Of a stretch of 64,000 nt of DNA, positions 7,545-16,523 are shown piece after piece. The number at the start of each line of letters is the position of its first letter. Within the stretch, counting starts at the first letter, position 1. Source of the stretch: Petrocella sp. FN5 (GTDB lineage: Bacteria > Bacillota > Clostridia > Lachnospirales > Vallitaleaceae); contig NZ_JARGDP010000010.1 of the NCBI RefSeq assembly GCF_029210395.1, positions 1 through 64,000 of the forward strand, given 5' to 3'. A program made the translations under genes and the position numbers. The notes under the pieces are model-generated. The model ran no database searches. It was not told the origin of the DNA and worked only from the letters and a program-made list of their open reading frames with translations.

Positions 7545-7946
7545 ATGAAAAAAAATATAGAAATCTTCACCGTTAAAGGACAAGATACAGCAACCTTAAA
7601 TTCCGGATGTAGCGCATGTAACAGTGGTTGCGAACCCATATCCCATACAATTACATCGACGATTACAGCTTTTGAAGAAGTCTATGGGGCTCTCGCTGAT
7701 ATTACGCGTTTTGATCTGGAAGAGCATAACATGGAGCAAGTTGCAGATAAGCTTCAAGCCGTCTATATACAATCCGGAGAACAATTAATTATAACAGCAT
7801 CCAATATTCGATTTATTCTTAGTAAGTTGGCACCTATTGTTGCCATTGATGGCCGACTGGTCGCTAACAATTATGTACCTACTGCTGATGAGTTGAAGTA
7901 TGCTATTGATCATGGTAAAGGGATTGATGCTTCCATTTGTTCATAG
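7545..7946 (+). CDS. small thioredoxin-fold-like protein with Cys cluster
   Basis: A 133-residue cytoplasmic protein of unknown function. Residues 22-29 form a cysteine cluster, GCSACNSGCE (C-x2-C-x3-C). The C-terminal part, APIVAIDGRLVANNYVPT, resembles the beta-strand and cis-Pro-like turn of small thioredoxin-fold and ArsD-like proteins. Together these suggest a metal- or thiol-binding role, but no catalytic function can be assigned. It is divergent from the aldolase gene and lies upstream of the second RNA cassette and the copper operon. A TATAAT-rich stretch near 7490-7500 probably provides its promoter. Confidence 0.6.
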   Translation: MKKNIEIFTVKGQDTATLNSGCSACNSGCEPISHTITSTITAFEEVYGALADITRFDLEEHNMEQVADKLQAVYIQSGEQLIITASNIRFILSKLAPIVAIDGRLVANNYVPTADELKYAIDHGKGIDASICS

Positions 7947-8055
7947 TTAGTATCGGGGATTTTCATGAACAATAATACAAAAAGGGCTAGCTTAAAATTA
8001 CAAGCAAATCGCAACTGAGTTCCTTTTTGTTTAGAAATCGATTGATTGTAACTAT

Positions 8056-8292
8056 CGGTAATAATCGTAGATATAACACACAGCTTTTCCTCGCCTTACA
8101 CTTCGTACGGTCATCGGAAAAGCTATGTATCACATCCACTCGGTAATAGATCGTCATTTCGTCAAGAAAAAGCGCTGCTTAATCATCCTTCTTTTTTACA
8201 TCCATGTAAAAATGAAGGACGTTCTACATCCATGTAGAACTGTGATTAATCAACGCTTTTTCTTTCCTCATTCGGTTTCGAACATGTGTTAT
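8056..8292 (-). ncRNA. structured RNA candidate, unit A copy 2 (minus strand)
   Basis: Second copy of the element at 5836-6072, in the same orientation. The long arms at 8067-8090 and 8116-8139 show five A-C or C-A oppositions when read on the + strand (8069/8137, 8073/8133, 8075/8131, 8077/8129, 8081/8125). All become U-G or G-U on the - strand, leaving a fully paired 24-bp stem. The two following hairpins both expose AUGGAU on the - strand; one of them reads CUACAUGGAUGUAG. A stem opposition in the second part (C-A near 8173) also becomes G-U. It is convergent with the small thioredoxin-fold gene. Confidence 0.6.
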
Positions 8293-8312
8293 TTAATAGG
8301 TTAATTCTTTTC

Positions 8313-8342
8313 TATATGACGTGCTCTAGCAGCTTATAATCC
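8313..8342 (+). promoter_or_regulatory. conserved promoter-like block upstream of unit B copy 2
   Basis: TATATGACGTG at 8313-8323 is followed at the conserved distance by TTATAATCC, which contains a perfect TATAAT. No consensus -35 is present at 17 bases; the conserved upstream block may serve that role. Confidence 0.45.
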
Positions 8343-8492
8343 CATATTTTACCAACATCGACCATGAAGTTCCTGGAACTGGCTGTGTGACTTAAGCAAG
8401 ACAGCAGGAAGCTGTCCGCCGACTTTTGGTGCAGGACGCACCAACCGGAGGCCGTAGTCATACAGACTGTGGAAGGGTTTTCATGGGACCCA
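8343..8492 (+). ncRNA. TwoAYGGAY-like structured RNA, unit B copy 2
   Basis: The same architecture as 6129-6280. The outer stem is CCATGAA (8362-8368) with TTCATGG (8480-8486). The inner stem is CTGTGTGAC (8383-8391) with GTCATACAG (8457-8465), including a G-U that supports the + strand. Hairpins at 8400-8416 and 8426-8444 have apical sequences CAGGAAG and CAGGACG instead of AUGGAU. GGA is therefore conserved in both loops although the flanking bases differ. It lies between the convergent thioredoxin-fold gene and csoR. Confidence 0.65.
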
Positions 8493-8520
8493 TTTTATAA
8501 AACCTATTTACAAATATCTG

Positions 8521-8793
8521 TTACTTCGTATACGTTTCAAGAAGCTTCATGATTTCTTTGACTTTTTCATCACCGGAACCGGATTCAAAAGCCTCTTTAA
8601 CACAATGGTTCATATGTTGCTCTAGTATTAATAGATTGGCTTTTTTCATAAGACCTTGTACCGCCAATATCTGTGTTGATATCTCCACGCAGTAACGATC
8701 TTCTTCTAACATATTAATAACACCTGCTATCTGACCTTTTGCAGTCTTCAATAGATTAAGGGCTTTTGTTTGTTCCTCATTCAAAGCACGCAC
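8521..8793 (-). CDS. csoR: CsoR-family copper-sensing repressor
   Basis: A 90-residue all-helical metalloregulator of the CsoR/RcnR family. The Cu(I) ligands are visible as Cys35, His60 and Cys64 (YCVEIS and QHMNHC), the C-H-C set of copper sensors. The start is GTG at 8793, two bases after the copA stop codon, with its Shine-Dalgarno inside the end of copA. It is therefore cotranscribed with copA and should repress its own operon through the GC-rich palindrome at 11421-11443. The length and ligand set fit CsoR rather than the formaldehyde sensor FrmR or nickel sensor RcnR. Confidence 0.93.
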   Translation of the reverse strand: MRALNEEQTKALNLLKTAKGQIAGVINMLEEDRYCVEISTQILAVQGLMKKANLLILEQHMNHCVKEAFESGSGDEKVKEIMKLLETYTK

Positions 8794-8795
8794 CT

Positions 8796-11393
8796 CTATC
8801 CTTTAACTTCTGTTACTTCATAGCCTGCTGTCTCAACCGCTTGTTCAAATGTTGCATTACTAATATCTTGAATGGTTTTAACCACGGCACGTTTCGCTTC
8901 AAGATCCACTTGCACTTCTTTAACGCCTTCAATACCGCTTAGCGCTTTATCTACGCGACCTACACAGTGCATACATGTCATACCTTCTACTGTTAATATT
9001 TTTTCATTCATCTCTTGATCCTCCTTGTTTTGTGCCACTACTGTTACTTCTGATTGTATGTTATCTTTTTTTTGATTCTCATTTTGATGTATCATCTGAA
9101 CATCCTTCTGATTCACAAATGAATCCTCTACTAATTTAGGTTTGAACCCTCTTAGTCTTAATGCGTTCGTCACAACTGAAACGGAACTAAAGCTCATGGC
9201 TGCAGCTGCAATCATTGGGTCTAGGAGTATATCAAATCCTTTATACAACACACCCGCTGCTATAGGAATACCTATAATATTATAGATGAAAGCCCAAAAT
9301 AGATTTTGCTTAATATTCCTAATCGTGGCCTTACTTAATTGAATGGCTGTTACCACATCCATGATTTCGTTCTTCATTAAGACCACATCGGCAGACTCAA
9401 TGGCCACATCCGTACCGCTACCTATAGCTAAACCAACATCGGCACTTACTAGAGCAACGGCGTCATTGATACCGTCGCCAACCATCATAACCCTTTTTTC
9501 ATCTGATTTTAGGCTATTGACGATGTCTGACTTTTCACCCGGTAATACTTGGGCATAAATCTTGTCCACACCCAGCTGTTGACCAATAGCTTCAGCTGTG
9601 ACTTGGTGATCACCGGTCAACATAACCACTTCGATGTTCATAGCCTGCAGCTGTTTAACCGCTCTAATGGCATCTGGCTTAATGGTATCTGCCAAACCAA
9701 ATACCCCTTGTAGTTTTCCATGGTAAGCAATCAGTATTGGAGTTTTACCGCTTTTCGCATATTGATTGATCAGACCTTCATGACCTACAAAATCAATATG
9801 ATTATCCTTCATCAACTTCTCATTTCCGATAACCACTTGGACGTCCTCAACAGTTCCTGTGACACCGTGACCCATAACCGCTTCAAAATTCCTTACTTTT
9901 TTAAGACTTACACCTTTGGACTCTGCGTATTTGAGTATGGCTTGACTAAGTGGATGTTCGGAATGCTTTTCTACCGAAGCCGCTAGTGTCAATAAGCTTG
10001 TCTCATCATCAAGTGCGTTAAGATCTGCCACTTCTATCTTACCATTGGTTAAGGTACCTGTTTTATCAAAAACAACCGTCTGAACCTTATGCATGAGTTC
10101 AAGGGCTTCACCACTTTTTATCAAGGTTCCATATTTGGCACCTCTTCCTGTACCCACCATGATGGCAGTTGGTGTTGCCAGTCCTAGGGCACAAGGACAG
10201 GAAATAACCAATACCGATATACCAATTCTAAAGGCAAACTCAAACTCATAGCCAAGAAGTAACCATATGGCGAAACTCACTAAACTAATGACAATCACCA
10301 CCGGTACAAAGAAGCCACTGATTTGATCCGCTAATTTTGCTATCGGCGCTTTCGTACCCTGAGCGTCTTCTACCATCTGAATGATTTTGGCTAAAGCTGT
10401 ATCATCTCCAACCGCTGTTGCTTTAAAAATAAGGCTACCGGTTTGATTCATAGTACCTGCAATAACCTTATCCTCTTTTCCTTTTTCAATCGGCAGACTC
10501 TCACCTGTTAGCATCGACTCATCCACTGTCGAATGTCCTTCTGTAACAATACCATCCACCGGAATCTTTGATCCCGGACGAATGACTAACAAATCATTCA
10601 CCTTCACTTGGGTGGTCGGTACTGTTTTTTCTATTCCATCTACTAACACAATGGCTTCATCCGGTGTTAGTGCCATAAGTTCTTTAATCGCAGCACTCGT
10701 CTTACTTTTAGCTCTAGACTCCAGATACTTACCTAAAGTAATCAATGCAATAATAACCGCTACCGATTCAAAATATAACTCATGACCATAGTGATGTACT
10801 AGGTCCATGTCACCGTAGGCATAACCATAGATTAATCTGTAAATAGCAAAAACACCATAAATGAAACCGGCGCTCGTTCCAACCGCTATTAATGAATCCA
10901 TATTAGGTGCTCTTTTAACTAACGTCTTAAAACCAACTCGATAAAATTCCTCACCAACCAACATGACTGGTATCGTCAGAAGCATCTGAGTAAAAGCCAT
11001 CATCAATATGTTCTTCTCTCCCGTCAAAAAGGAAGGTACAGCCAGTCCTACCATAGGACCCATAGCCAAGTAGAATACCGGCAATGTGAAAATCATTGAA
11101 ATTACCAAGCGTCGTTCCATATATTTTAGATGTTTTTCAGCTTTGGAAGATGCATCCTTTTCATCCTTATGTTCTACCTTTTCAGCATCTACCGCCTCAT
11201 AACCCACCTTAACAACCGCATCCTGGATGGCTTTAGTATCCAGTTGTTGGTCATCATAAGTCACTTGCATCTGCTCTGTTGCATAATTCACGGCTACAGA
11301 CTGTACACCTTCCATTTTCCCAAGTTGTTTTTCTATGGTCAAAGCACATGCTGTACATGTCATACCGTTAATATCAAACTTTTTTTCATTCAT
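8796..11393 (-). CDS. copA: copper-translocating P1B-type ATPase with N- and C-terminal HMA domains
   Basis: An 865-residue Cu(I)-exporting ATPase of the cytoplasmic membrane. An N-terminal heavy-metal domain carries GMTCTAC at about residues 10-16. The core has TGES near 295, the membrane CPC motif (ISCPCALG) near 400, the phosphorylation site DKTGT near 443, and GDGINDA in the ATP-binding domain. After the last membrane segments a linker of about 50 residues leads to a second HMA domain with GMTCMHC near 805. That C-terminal position looks like a CopZ chaperone fused to the pump. ATG at 11393 is preceded by AAGGAGG. csoR follows two bases downstream. Expression is probably controlled by the CsoR-type operator just upstream. 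Confidence 0.95.
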   Translation of the reverse strand: MNEKKFDINGMTCTACALTIEKQLGKMEGVQSVAVNYATEQMQVTYDDQQLDTKAIQDAVVKVGYEAVDAEKVEHKDEKDASSKAEKHLKYMERRLVISMIFTLPVFYLAMGPMVGLAVPSFLTGEKNILMMAFTQMLLTIPVMLVGEEFYRVGFKTLVKRAPNMDSLIAVGTSAGFIYGVFAIYRLIYGYAYGDMDLVHHYGHELYFESVAVIIALITLGKYLESRAKSKTSAAIKELMALTPDEAIVLVDGIEKTVPTTQVKVNDLLVIRPGSKIPVDGIVTEGHSTVDESMLTGESLPIEKGKEDKVIAGTMNQTGSLIFKATAVGDDTALAKIIQMVEDAQGTKAPIAKLADQISGFFVPVVIVISLVSFAIWLLLGYEFEFAFRIGISVLVISCPCALGLATPTAIMVGTGRGAKYGTLIKSGEALELMHKVQTVVFDKTGTLTNGKIEVADLNALDDETSLLTLAASVEKHSEHPLSQAILKYAESKGVSLKKVRNFEAVMGHGVTGTVEDVQVVIGNEKLMKDNHIDFVGHEGLINQYAKSGKTPILIAYHGKLQGVFGLADTIKPDAIRAVKQLQAMNIEVVMLTGDHQVTAEAIGQQLGVDKIYAQVLPGEKSDIVNSLKSDEKRVMMVGDGINDAVALVSADVGLAIGSGTDVAIESADVVLMKNEIMDVVTAIQLSKATIRNIKQNLFWAFIYNIIGIPIAAGVLYKGFDILLDPMIAAAAMSFSSVSVVTNALRLRGFKPKLVEDSFVNQKDVQMIHQNENQKKDNIQSEVTVVAQNKEDQEMNEKILTVEGMTCMHCVGRVDKALSGIEGVKEVQVDLEAKRAVVKTIQDISNATFEQAVETAGYEVTEVKG

Positions 11394-11420
11394 TATTCGA
11401 TCCTCCTTACAAAATCACAG

Positions 11421-11443
11421 CCACCCCTTCCTAGGGGGGGGTC
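11421..11443 (-). promoter_or_regulatory. CsoR-type operator
   Basis: A pseudo-palindrome of C and G runs (CCACCCCTTCCTAGGGGGGG on the + strand) lies between the -10 box and the copA start, over the expected transcription start. This C-run/TA/G-run layout is typical of CsoR operators in Firmicutes. Confidence 0.7.
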
Positions 11444-11452
11444 TTTCTTATG

Positions 11453-11481
11453 ATTATACTCGTATCTACCCCTTCTGTCAA
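11453..11481 (-). promoter_or_regulatory. consensus sigma-A promoter of copA-csoR
   Basis: On the minus strand TTGACA (11481-11476) and TATAAT (11458-11453) are separated by exactly 17 bases, a perfect match to the consensus. The operator at 11421-11443 begins about ten bases downstream of the -10 box, so repressor binding would block initiation. Confidence 0.85.
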
Positions 11482-11488
11482 CTGTCTA

Positions 11489-11932
11489 TCACATGGGAGG
11501 AATGTGATGCTTAAGTAAAGCTTCGTCAAGGGCATGCCAAGCCAAGACTGCACATTTTACCCTTGCCGGCATATTTTTAATATTTCCTAAAATTGAAGCA
11601 TCTTCTAGAACTTCAAGGGCTTCATCTTCATCTACTTCATCTTTGATCATGCCCAAGAAAGTCAGAATCTTCGAACGTGCCTCATCTATCGCTCGCCCTT
11701 TGATTAAGTCAATCATAATTGAGGCAGAAGCTTCCGAAATCGCACAGCCAACGCCTTCGTATCGAATATCTGTTAGTTTATCTCCTTCCACTTTAATATA
11801 CACCGTCAAATCATCCCCGCAATTTGGGTTATGTCCTCTTGCAAATTGGTCGGCATCTTCTAATATGCCCTTGTTATGTTTACTTTGATTGTGTTCCATG
11901 ATAAATTCTGTATATATATCACTAAGATTCAT
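11489..11932 (-). CDS. sufU: SufU iron-sulfur cluster assembly protein / sulfur acceptor
   Basis: A 147-residue SufU/IscU-type protein, the last gene of the suf operon. It keeps the three conserved cysteines: in HNPNCGDD, in GVGCAISEAS and in RVKCAVLAW. In Firmicutes SufU is a zinc-binding sulfurtransferase that accepts persulfide sulfur from SufS. The insertion between the first two cysteines and the length match Gram-positive SufU better than classical IscU. Its ATG at 11932 overlaps the end of sufS by 11 bases, so the two are probably translationally coupled. Confidence 0.93.
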   Translation of the reverse strand: MNLSDIYTEFIMEHNQSKHNKGILEDADQFARGHNPNCGDDLTVYIKVEGDKLTDIRYEGVGCAISEASASIMIDLIKGRAIDEARSKILTFLGMIKDEVDEDEALEVLEDASILGNIKNMPARVKCAVLAWHALDEALLKHHIPPM

Positions 11933-13148
11933 AACCTAACCACTTCCTTACTTTTTTCAAACTTTCTATAAGCCGATTGATGTCTTCTTTTGTATTGTAA
12001 ACCGCAAAGCTCACACGACAGGTACTGGAAAGACCTATGCGTTTCATCAAAAGTTGAGCACAATGATGTCCAGCTCGAATAGCTATATGATCTTGATTTA
12101 AGATGGTGGTCACATCATGGGGATGAACCCCCTCCACGTTAAAGGATATCACCGGCCCTCTGTCCTCAATATTAAGGGGTCCATAAATCTGAATATAATT
12201 TAAACAACTGAGTTGATCATAAGCGTATTTTGTCAGTCTCATCTCTTCTTCATATATAAAATCATAGCCAATCTGTTCAATAAAACGAATGGCTTCACCA
12301 AAACCAATGACACCTTCAATATTGGGTGTACCTGCTTCAAAACACTGAGGTATAGGTGCAAAGGTGGATGTTTGTTCCTCTACATATTCAATCATATCCC
12401 CACCTGTTTGATAGGGTATCATTTTTTCTAATAATTCATATCTACCATACAAAACCCCTACGCCTGTAGGACCAAACATCTTATGAGATGAAAAAACAAG
12501 AAAATCTGCGTCTAAGGCTTTCACATCCACCTTTTTATGGGGTACACTCTGAGCAGCGTCTAAAACCACAACGGCACCCACTTCATGAGCCCGTTTAATA
12601 ATCGAAGCAATGGGCTGAAGAGTGCCAAAGGCATTAGATATCATCGTTACCGATACAATCTTTGTTTTTTCTGTAATGACTGTATGAATCCCGCTCTCCA
12701 TGATTTTGCCTTCGATGTCCACCGGCAAATATTTCAATACAGCATTTTTACTTTTCACCAGTTGTTGCCAAGGCAAGATGTTACTATGGTGTTCTGCTAT
12801 AGATAAGACGACTTCATCGCCCTCTGATAACATAGGCGTACCATAGCTATAAGAGATTAGATTTATGCTCTCTGTTGTGCTCTTTGTGAAGATGATTTCT
12901 TCATCTCTTCGTGCCGATATTAGGTATTTGACTTGCTGCCTAACCTGGTCATAGGCCATCGTTGCTTTTTGACTGAGATCATAGACGCCTCTGTGAATAT
13001 TGGCGTGTTCTTGCCTGTTGTATTTGGATATACGGTTAATGACTTGGTCCGGTTTCTGGGATGTAGCCGCACTGTCTAGATAAACCAAAGACCCCTGATG
13101 TTTAATTAAGGGAAACTGAGCTTCCACCCACGCTTTAGTAGCAATCAT
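11922..13148 (-). CDS. sufS: cysteine desulfurase SufS
   Basis: A PLP-dependent group II cysteine desulfurase of about 408 residues that supplies sulfur for cluster assembly. The PLP lysine lies in the FSSHKMFGPTGVG segment, and the catalytic cysteine sits in RAGHHCAQLLM near the C-terminus. I chose ATG at 13148 because AAGGAGG is then seven bases upstream; ATG 13151 and TTG 13154 are in frame but too close to the Shine-Dalgarno. It lies between sufD and sufU, the standard Firmicutes order, and overlaps sufU by 11 bases. CsdA would be the alternative name, but the operon fixes its role. Confidence 0.94.
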   Translation of the reverse strand: MIATKAWVEAQFPLIKHQGSLVYLDSAATSQKPDQVINRISKYNRQEHANIHRGVYDLSQKATMAYDQVRQQVKYLISARRDEEIIFTKSTTESINLISYSYGTPMLSEGDEVVLSIAEHHSNILPWQQLVKSKNAVLKYLPVDIEGKIMESGIHTVITEKTKIVSVTMISNAFGTLQPIASIIKRAHEVGAVVVLDAAQSVPHKKVDVKALDADFLVFSSHKMFGPTGVGVLYGRYELLEKMIPYQTGGDMIEYVEEQTSTFAPIPQCFEAGTPNIEGVIGFGEAIRFIEQIGYDFIYEEEMRLTKYAYDQLSCLNYIQIYGPLNIEDRGPVISFNVEGVHPHDVTTILNQDHIAIRAGHHCAQLLMKRIGLSSTCRVSFAVYNTKEDINRLIESLKKVRKWLGYES

Positions 13149-13160
13149 CATCAATCCTCC

Positions 13161-14315
13161 TTAAGATGACAGTCTTGTGCTGATTTCTTTTTCCAGCATC
13201 TCTTGAAGTCCTTCAATGGGTATTTGATCAATTACAGGTGCAAAAGATGCCATGATCATCAGTTGCTTCGCTTCTTTTTCTGTTAATCCACGACTCATCA
13301 AATAGAACAGTTTGTTCTCATCCACTTGGCCGGCGCTGGCTGCATGTTCACCTTGAACATCATCCTCTTGACACATAAGCGCCGGGATAGAATCCGACTT
13401 AACGGTATCGTTTAATAAAATAACATATTCTTGCTCGGAACCACTGGCTCTTTTAGCACCTTTATTAAAAAATAGATTGCCTCTAAATACCTTATGGGCT
13501 TCATGAAGTAAAGCACCTTTGACCAGTATATTACTTTCTGAGCGTCTACCTTCATGATACATATTGTAGCTTAAATCCATTTTGATTTTACCGTCACCTA
13601 AATAAATACTCTCTACAATGCCTTCACTGTTATCTTCTTGAAGATAGGTGGAAAAATCAGTTACAGCAAGCGTGCTTCCTAGGTCAATACTATTAAAGGT
13701 AACTTTCCCGTCTCTCTTAACAAGTGCTAAACCACTAAAGATATGAGTACTTCTTTTAGAGAAATTCTGTAATTTTATAACTTGAATATCGGCGCCTTCC
13801 TCGGCAATGATGTTCAACACGCCGTTATGAAAACCATCCACATTTTCATCCCGGTAATCCAGCACAACCACTACATGACTGTCTTTCATGGCGTGAATCA
13901 CATGATGGTCTAAGAGCAGTGGGTTATTCTGATCTAAGGACATTTGAATGATAATAGGTTCAGTTATTTCTATGCTTTCATCTACACTTATATAAGTGCC
14001 TGTATTACTAAAAGCCTCAGTCAAGGTTCTATGCTTGATACTTGGTCCATAAGATTTCTCTAACAATTCACTGGGGAAAAGTACTTCTTGACTATGTATA
14101 GGGACCACATGAAGTCCTTCTTGTCGGTACATCAGGGTTTTTTGATTGTTGTATTTTTGATAGTCCGGCAAAGTTGTTTTTTTGATTTTCAGCCTTTGCC
14201 AAATTGGATATATTTCTTTTTCATATCTTTCAAAGCTTCTTCTTCTACTCTCTTGACCTGGTTCCTTTATTTTGCTTTGAATGATGATTTTATCTAATAA
14301 TGTTTTATTATACAT
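13161..14315 (-). CDS. sufD: Fe-S cluster assembly protein SufD
   Basis: A 384-residue SufB/SufD-family protein, the partner of SufB in the SufBC2D scaffold complex. The C-terminal half contains the family's beta-helix strands and the conserved stretch GEHAASAGQVDENKLFYLMS with the RGLTEKEAKQLM helix. ATG at 14315 has AGGAGG upstream and follows sufB by eight bases. It is distinguished from SufB by its shorter length and the less conserved N-terminal region. Confidence 0.92.
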   Translation of the reverse strand: MYNKTLLDKIIIQSKIKEPGQESRRRSFERYEKEIYPIWQRLKIKKTTLPDYQKYNNQKTLMYRQEGLHVVPIHSQEVLFPSELLEKSYGPSIKHRTLTEAFSNTGTYISVDESIEITEPIIIQMSLDQNNPLLLDHHVIHAMKDSHVVVVLDYRDENVDGFHNGVLNIIAEEGADIQVIKLQNFSKRSTHIFSGLALVKRDGKVTFNSIDLGSTLAVTDFSTYLQEDNSEGIVESIYLGDGKIKMDLSYNMYHEGRRSESNILVKGALLHEAHKVFRGNLFFNKGAKRASGSEQEYVILLNDTVKSDSIPALMCQEDDVQGEHAASAGQVDENKLFYLMSRGLTEKEAKQLMIMASFAPVIDQIPIEGLQEMLEKEISTRLSS

Positions 14316-14323
14316 AATGCCTC

Positions 14324-15730
14324 CTATCCGATACTGCCTTCAAATTCAAGATTGATCAGTTGATTCAACTCTACTGCATATTCCAGTGGTAGCTCTTTGG
14401 TTATGGGTTCAACAAAGCCTCTTACGATCATAGCCTTGGCCTCCACTTCACTAATACCACGGGACATAAGATAGAAGATGGCCTCATCACTGATACGCCC
14501 TATTTTGGCTTCATGGCCGATATCGATGTCATCGTTGGCAAGCTCAATGATAGGCAAAGTATCTGAAACCGATAAATTGTCTAACATTAAAGACTCGCAT
14601 GAGACCGAAGATTTACAGTGATGAGCACCTGGTGTCACCCGCATAAGACCTCTATAAAAAGCATGTCCCCCATCTTTTGATATGGATTTAGAATTGATGT
14701 TTGAGGTTGTATAGGGTGCTGCATGTATAACCTTTGAACCGGTGTCTAGGTATTGACCTTGTCCTGCAAACGTTATGCCTGTAAATTCACACCTAGCTCT
14801 TTCACCTCTTAAGATACTCATTGGATAGAGCATAGAAACCCTTGAACCAAAAGATCCTGAAATCCATTCCATAATACCGTCTTTATCTACAATCGATCTT
14901 TTGGTATTTAGATTATACATATTTCTAGACCAATTTTCTATAGTCGAATAACGCAGTTTGGCCCCTTCTTTAACATTTAACTCAACACAACCGGCATGTA
15001 GATTCACAACATCATACTTAGGCGCTGAACAACCTTCAATAAAGTGTAAGCTGGCGCCTTTTTCAACTATGATTAAAGTATGCTCAAACTGACCGGCTCC
15101 CGGTGCATTCAATCTAAAATAGGACTGAAGAGGAAACTTCACTTCAACGCCTTCCGGTACGTATACAAAAGATCCACCGGACCATACCGCACCATGTAGG
15201 GCCGCAAATTTATGATCTTGTGGTCTAACCAACTTCATAAAATAAGCTTTAACGATGTCCTCATGTTCTCTAACTGCCGTTTCCATATCTGTATAAATGA
15301 CACCTTGCTTTAATAAGTTGTCTTGTATACTATGATAAACCACTTCCGAGTCATATTGAGCCCCTACCCCAGCCAGTGATTCACGTTCCGCTTTGGGTAT
15401 ACCCAATCGATCAAAAGTGTTCTTAATATCTTCCGGCACATCATCCCAAGATGCTTTCATATCTGATTTGGGCCTAACATATGTGACGATGTCATCCATA
15501 TTCAGTTCACTAAGATCGGCACCCCATGTGGGTACCGGCTTACTGTTAAAGATCTCAAGGGATTTTAGCCTAAAGTCTGTCATCCATTTCGGTTCTTTTT
15601 TTTCCCTGGATATATCCCGGATAATCGCTTCAGTAAGCCCTGCTTCAGATTTATAAGCAGCTATATCTGCATTTTTTATGTCATAGACGCCTCGATCAAC
15701 ATCTTCAATTACGGTTCTCTTTCTTTCCAT
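14324..15730 (-). CDS. sufB: Fe-S cluster scaffold protein SufB
   Basis: A 468-residue scaffold on which [4Fe-4S] clusters are built by SufBCD. It is highly conserved: the middle contains HGAVWSGGSFVYVPEGVEV, and the C-terminal region GAHHCKSSVSCESLML followed by DIGHEAKIGRIS. Its length matches SufB of Firmicutes. The ATG at 15730 is preceded by AGGAGGT, which overlaps the end of sufC. It is the second gene of the operon. Confidence 0.96.
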   Translation of the reverse strand: MERKRTVIEDVDRGVYDIKNADIAAYKSEAGLTEAIIRDISREKKEPKWMTDFRLKSLEIFNSKPVPTWGADLSELNMDDIVTYVRPKSDMKASWDDVPEDIKNTFDRLGIPKAERESLAGVGAQYDSEVVYHSIQDNLLKQGVIYTDMETAVREHEDIVKAYFMKLVRPQDHKFAALHGAVWSGGSFVYVPEGVEVKFPLQSYFRLNAPGAGQFEHTLIIVEKGASLHFIEGCSAPKYDVVNLHAGCVELNVKEGAKLRYSTIENWSRNMYNLNTKRSIVDKDGIMEWISGSFGSRVSMLYPMSILRGERARCEFTGITFAGQGQYLDTGSKVIHAAPYTTSNINSKSISKDGGHAFYRGLMRVTPGAHHCKSSVSCESLMLDNLSVSDTLPIIELANDDIDIGHEAKIGRISDEAIFYLMSRGISEVEAKAMIVRGFVEPITKELPLEYAVELNQLINLEFEGSIG

Positions 15731-15739
15731 TTTTACCTC

Positions 15740-16483
15740 CTAGTTGGTATTAACCCCAGCAAAGCCTTCTTCATCGATGGTGGCTGCAAGACCTATGTCA
15801 CCGGTCTGGATAATCTGACCGTCTTTTAGAATATGAACATAATCCGGTTTAATATAATCCAGCAGCTTCTTATAGTGGGTGATGATAATCATTGCATTGT
15901 CTTTATTAGCAAACTGATTGACACCTTCTGCCACCACTCTAATGGCATCCACATCCAGACCTGAGTCCGTCTCATCTAATATGGCCACTTTGGGGTTTAG
16001 AACCTTCATCTGGAGTATTTCATTTTTCTTTTTCTCACCACCCGAAAAACCTTGGTTCAGATATCGTTTAGCATAACTTTCATCAATCCCAAGGGTGGCC
16101 ATCTTTTCTTTTAATAACTTACTAAAAGCGACAATCGATAGTTTTCTTGATTCAACGGCATTCTTAGCTGTTCTTAGAAAGTTTTCCACTGTAATGCCGG
16201 GAATGACTTCCGGATACTGAAAGCTTAAAAAGAGGCCTTTTTTAGCCCGCTCATCCACCTTCATTTCCAGTAAATTTTCCCCTTCTAAGAAGGCCTGTCC
16301 ACCGAGCACCTTGTAATTTGGGTGCCCCATAAGTGTGTAGGCAAGAGTGGATTTACCGGCACCGTTGGGTCCCATAATAATATGAATTTCTCCTGCATGC
16401 ACTTTCAAGTCCACACCTTTTATGATTTCCTTGTTATCAATTTGGGCTCTTAGCCCTTCTATCTTAAGTAATAATTTTGACAT
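15740..16483 (-). CDS. sufC: Fe-S assembly ATPase SufC
   Basis: A 247-residue ABC-type ATPase, first gene of sufCBDSU. Walker A is GPNGAGKST near residue 40, the signature is FSGGEKKKNEILQM, and Walker B leads into AILDETDSGLDVD. The SGGEKKK-N form is characteristic of SufC rather than a transporter ATPase, and no permease accompanies it. The upstream region carries a -10 box and a Fur-type box, which suggests iron-responsive expression of the whole operon. Confidence 0.95.
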   Translation of the reverse strand: MSKLLLKIEGLRAQIDNKEIIKGVDLKVHAGEIHIIMGPNGAGKSTLAYTLMGHPNYKVLGGQAFLEGENLLEMKVDERAKKGLFLSFQYPEVIPGITVENFLRTAKNAVESRKLSIVAFSKLLKEKMATLGIDESYAKRYLNQGFSGGEKKKNEILQMKVLNPKVAILDETDSGLDVDAIRVVAEGVNQFANKDNAMIIITHYKKLLDYIKPDYVHILKDGQIIQTGDIGLAATIDEEGFAGVNTN

Positions 16484-16501
16484 AGTCGTTTCTCCTTTAT
16501 T

Positions 16502-16516
16502 TGATAATGATTATTA
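16502..16516 (-). promoter_or_regulatory. Fur-type box in front of sufCBDSU
   Basis: TGATAATGATTATTA matches the 7-1-7 Fur box TGATAATNATTATCA at all but one base. It lies between the sufC start (16483) and a TATAAT box, over the expected transcription start, which is a position suited to repression. Confidence 0.6.
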
Positions 16517-16523
16517 TTTACAT

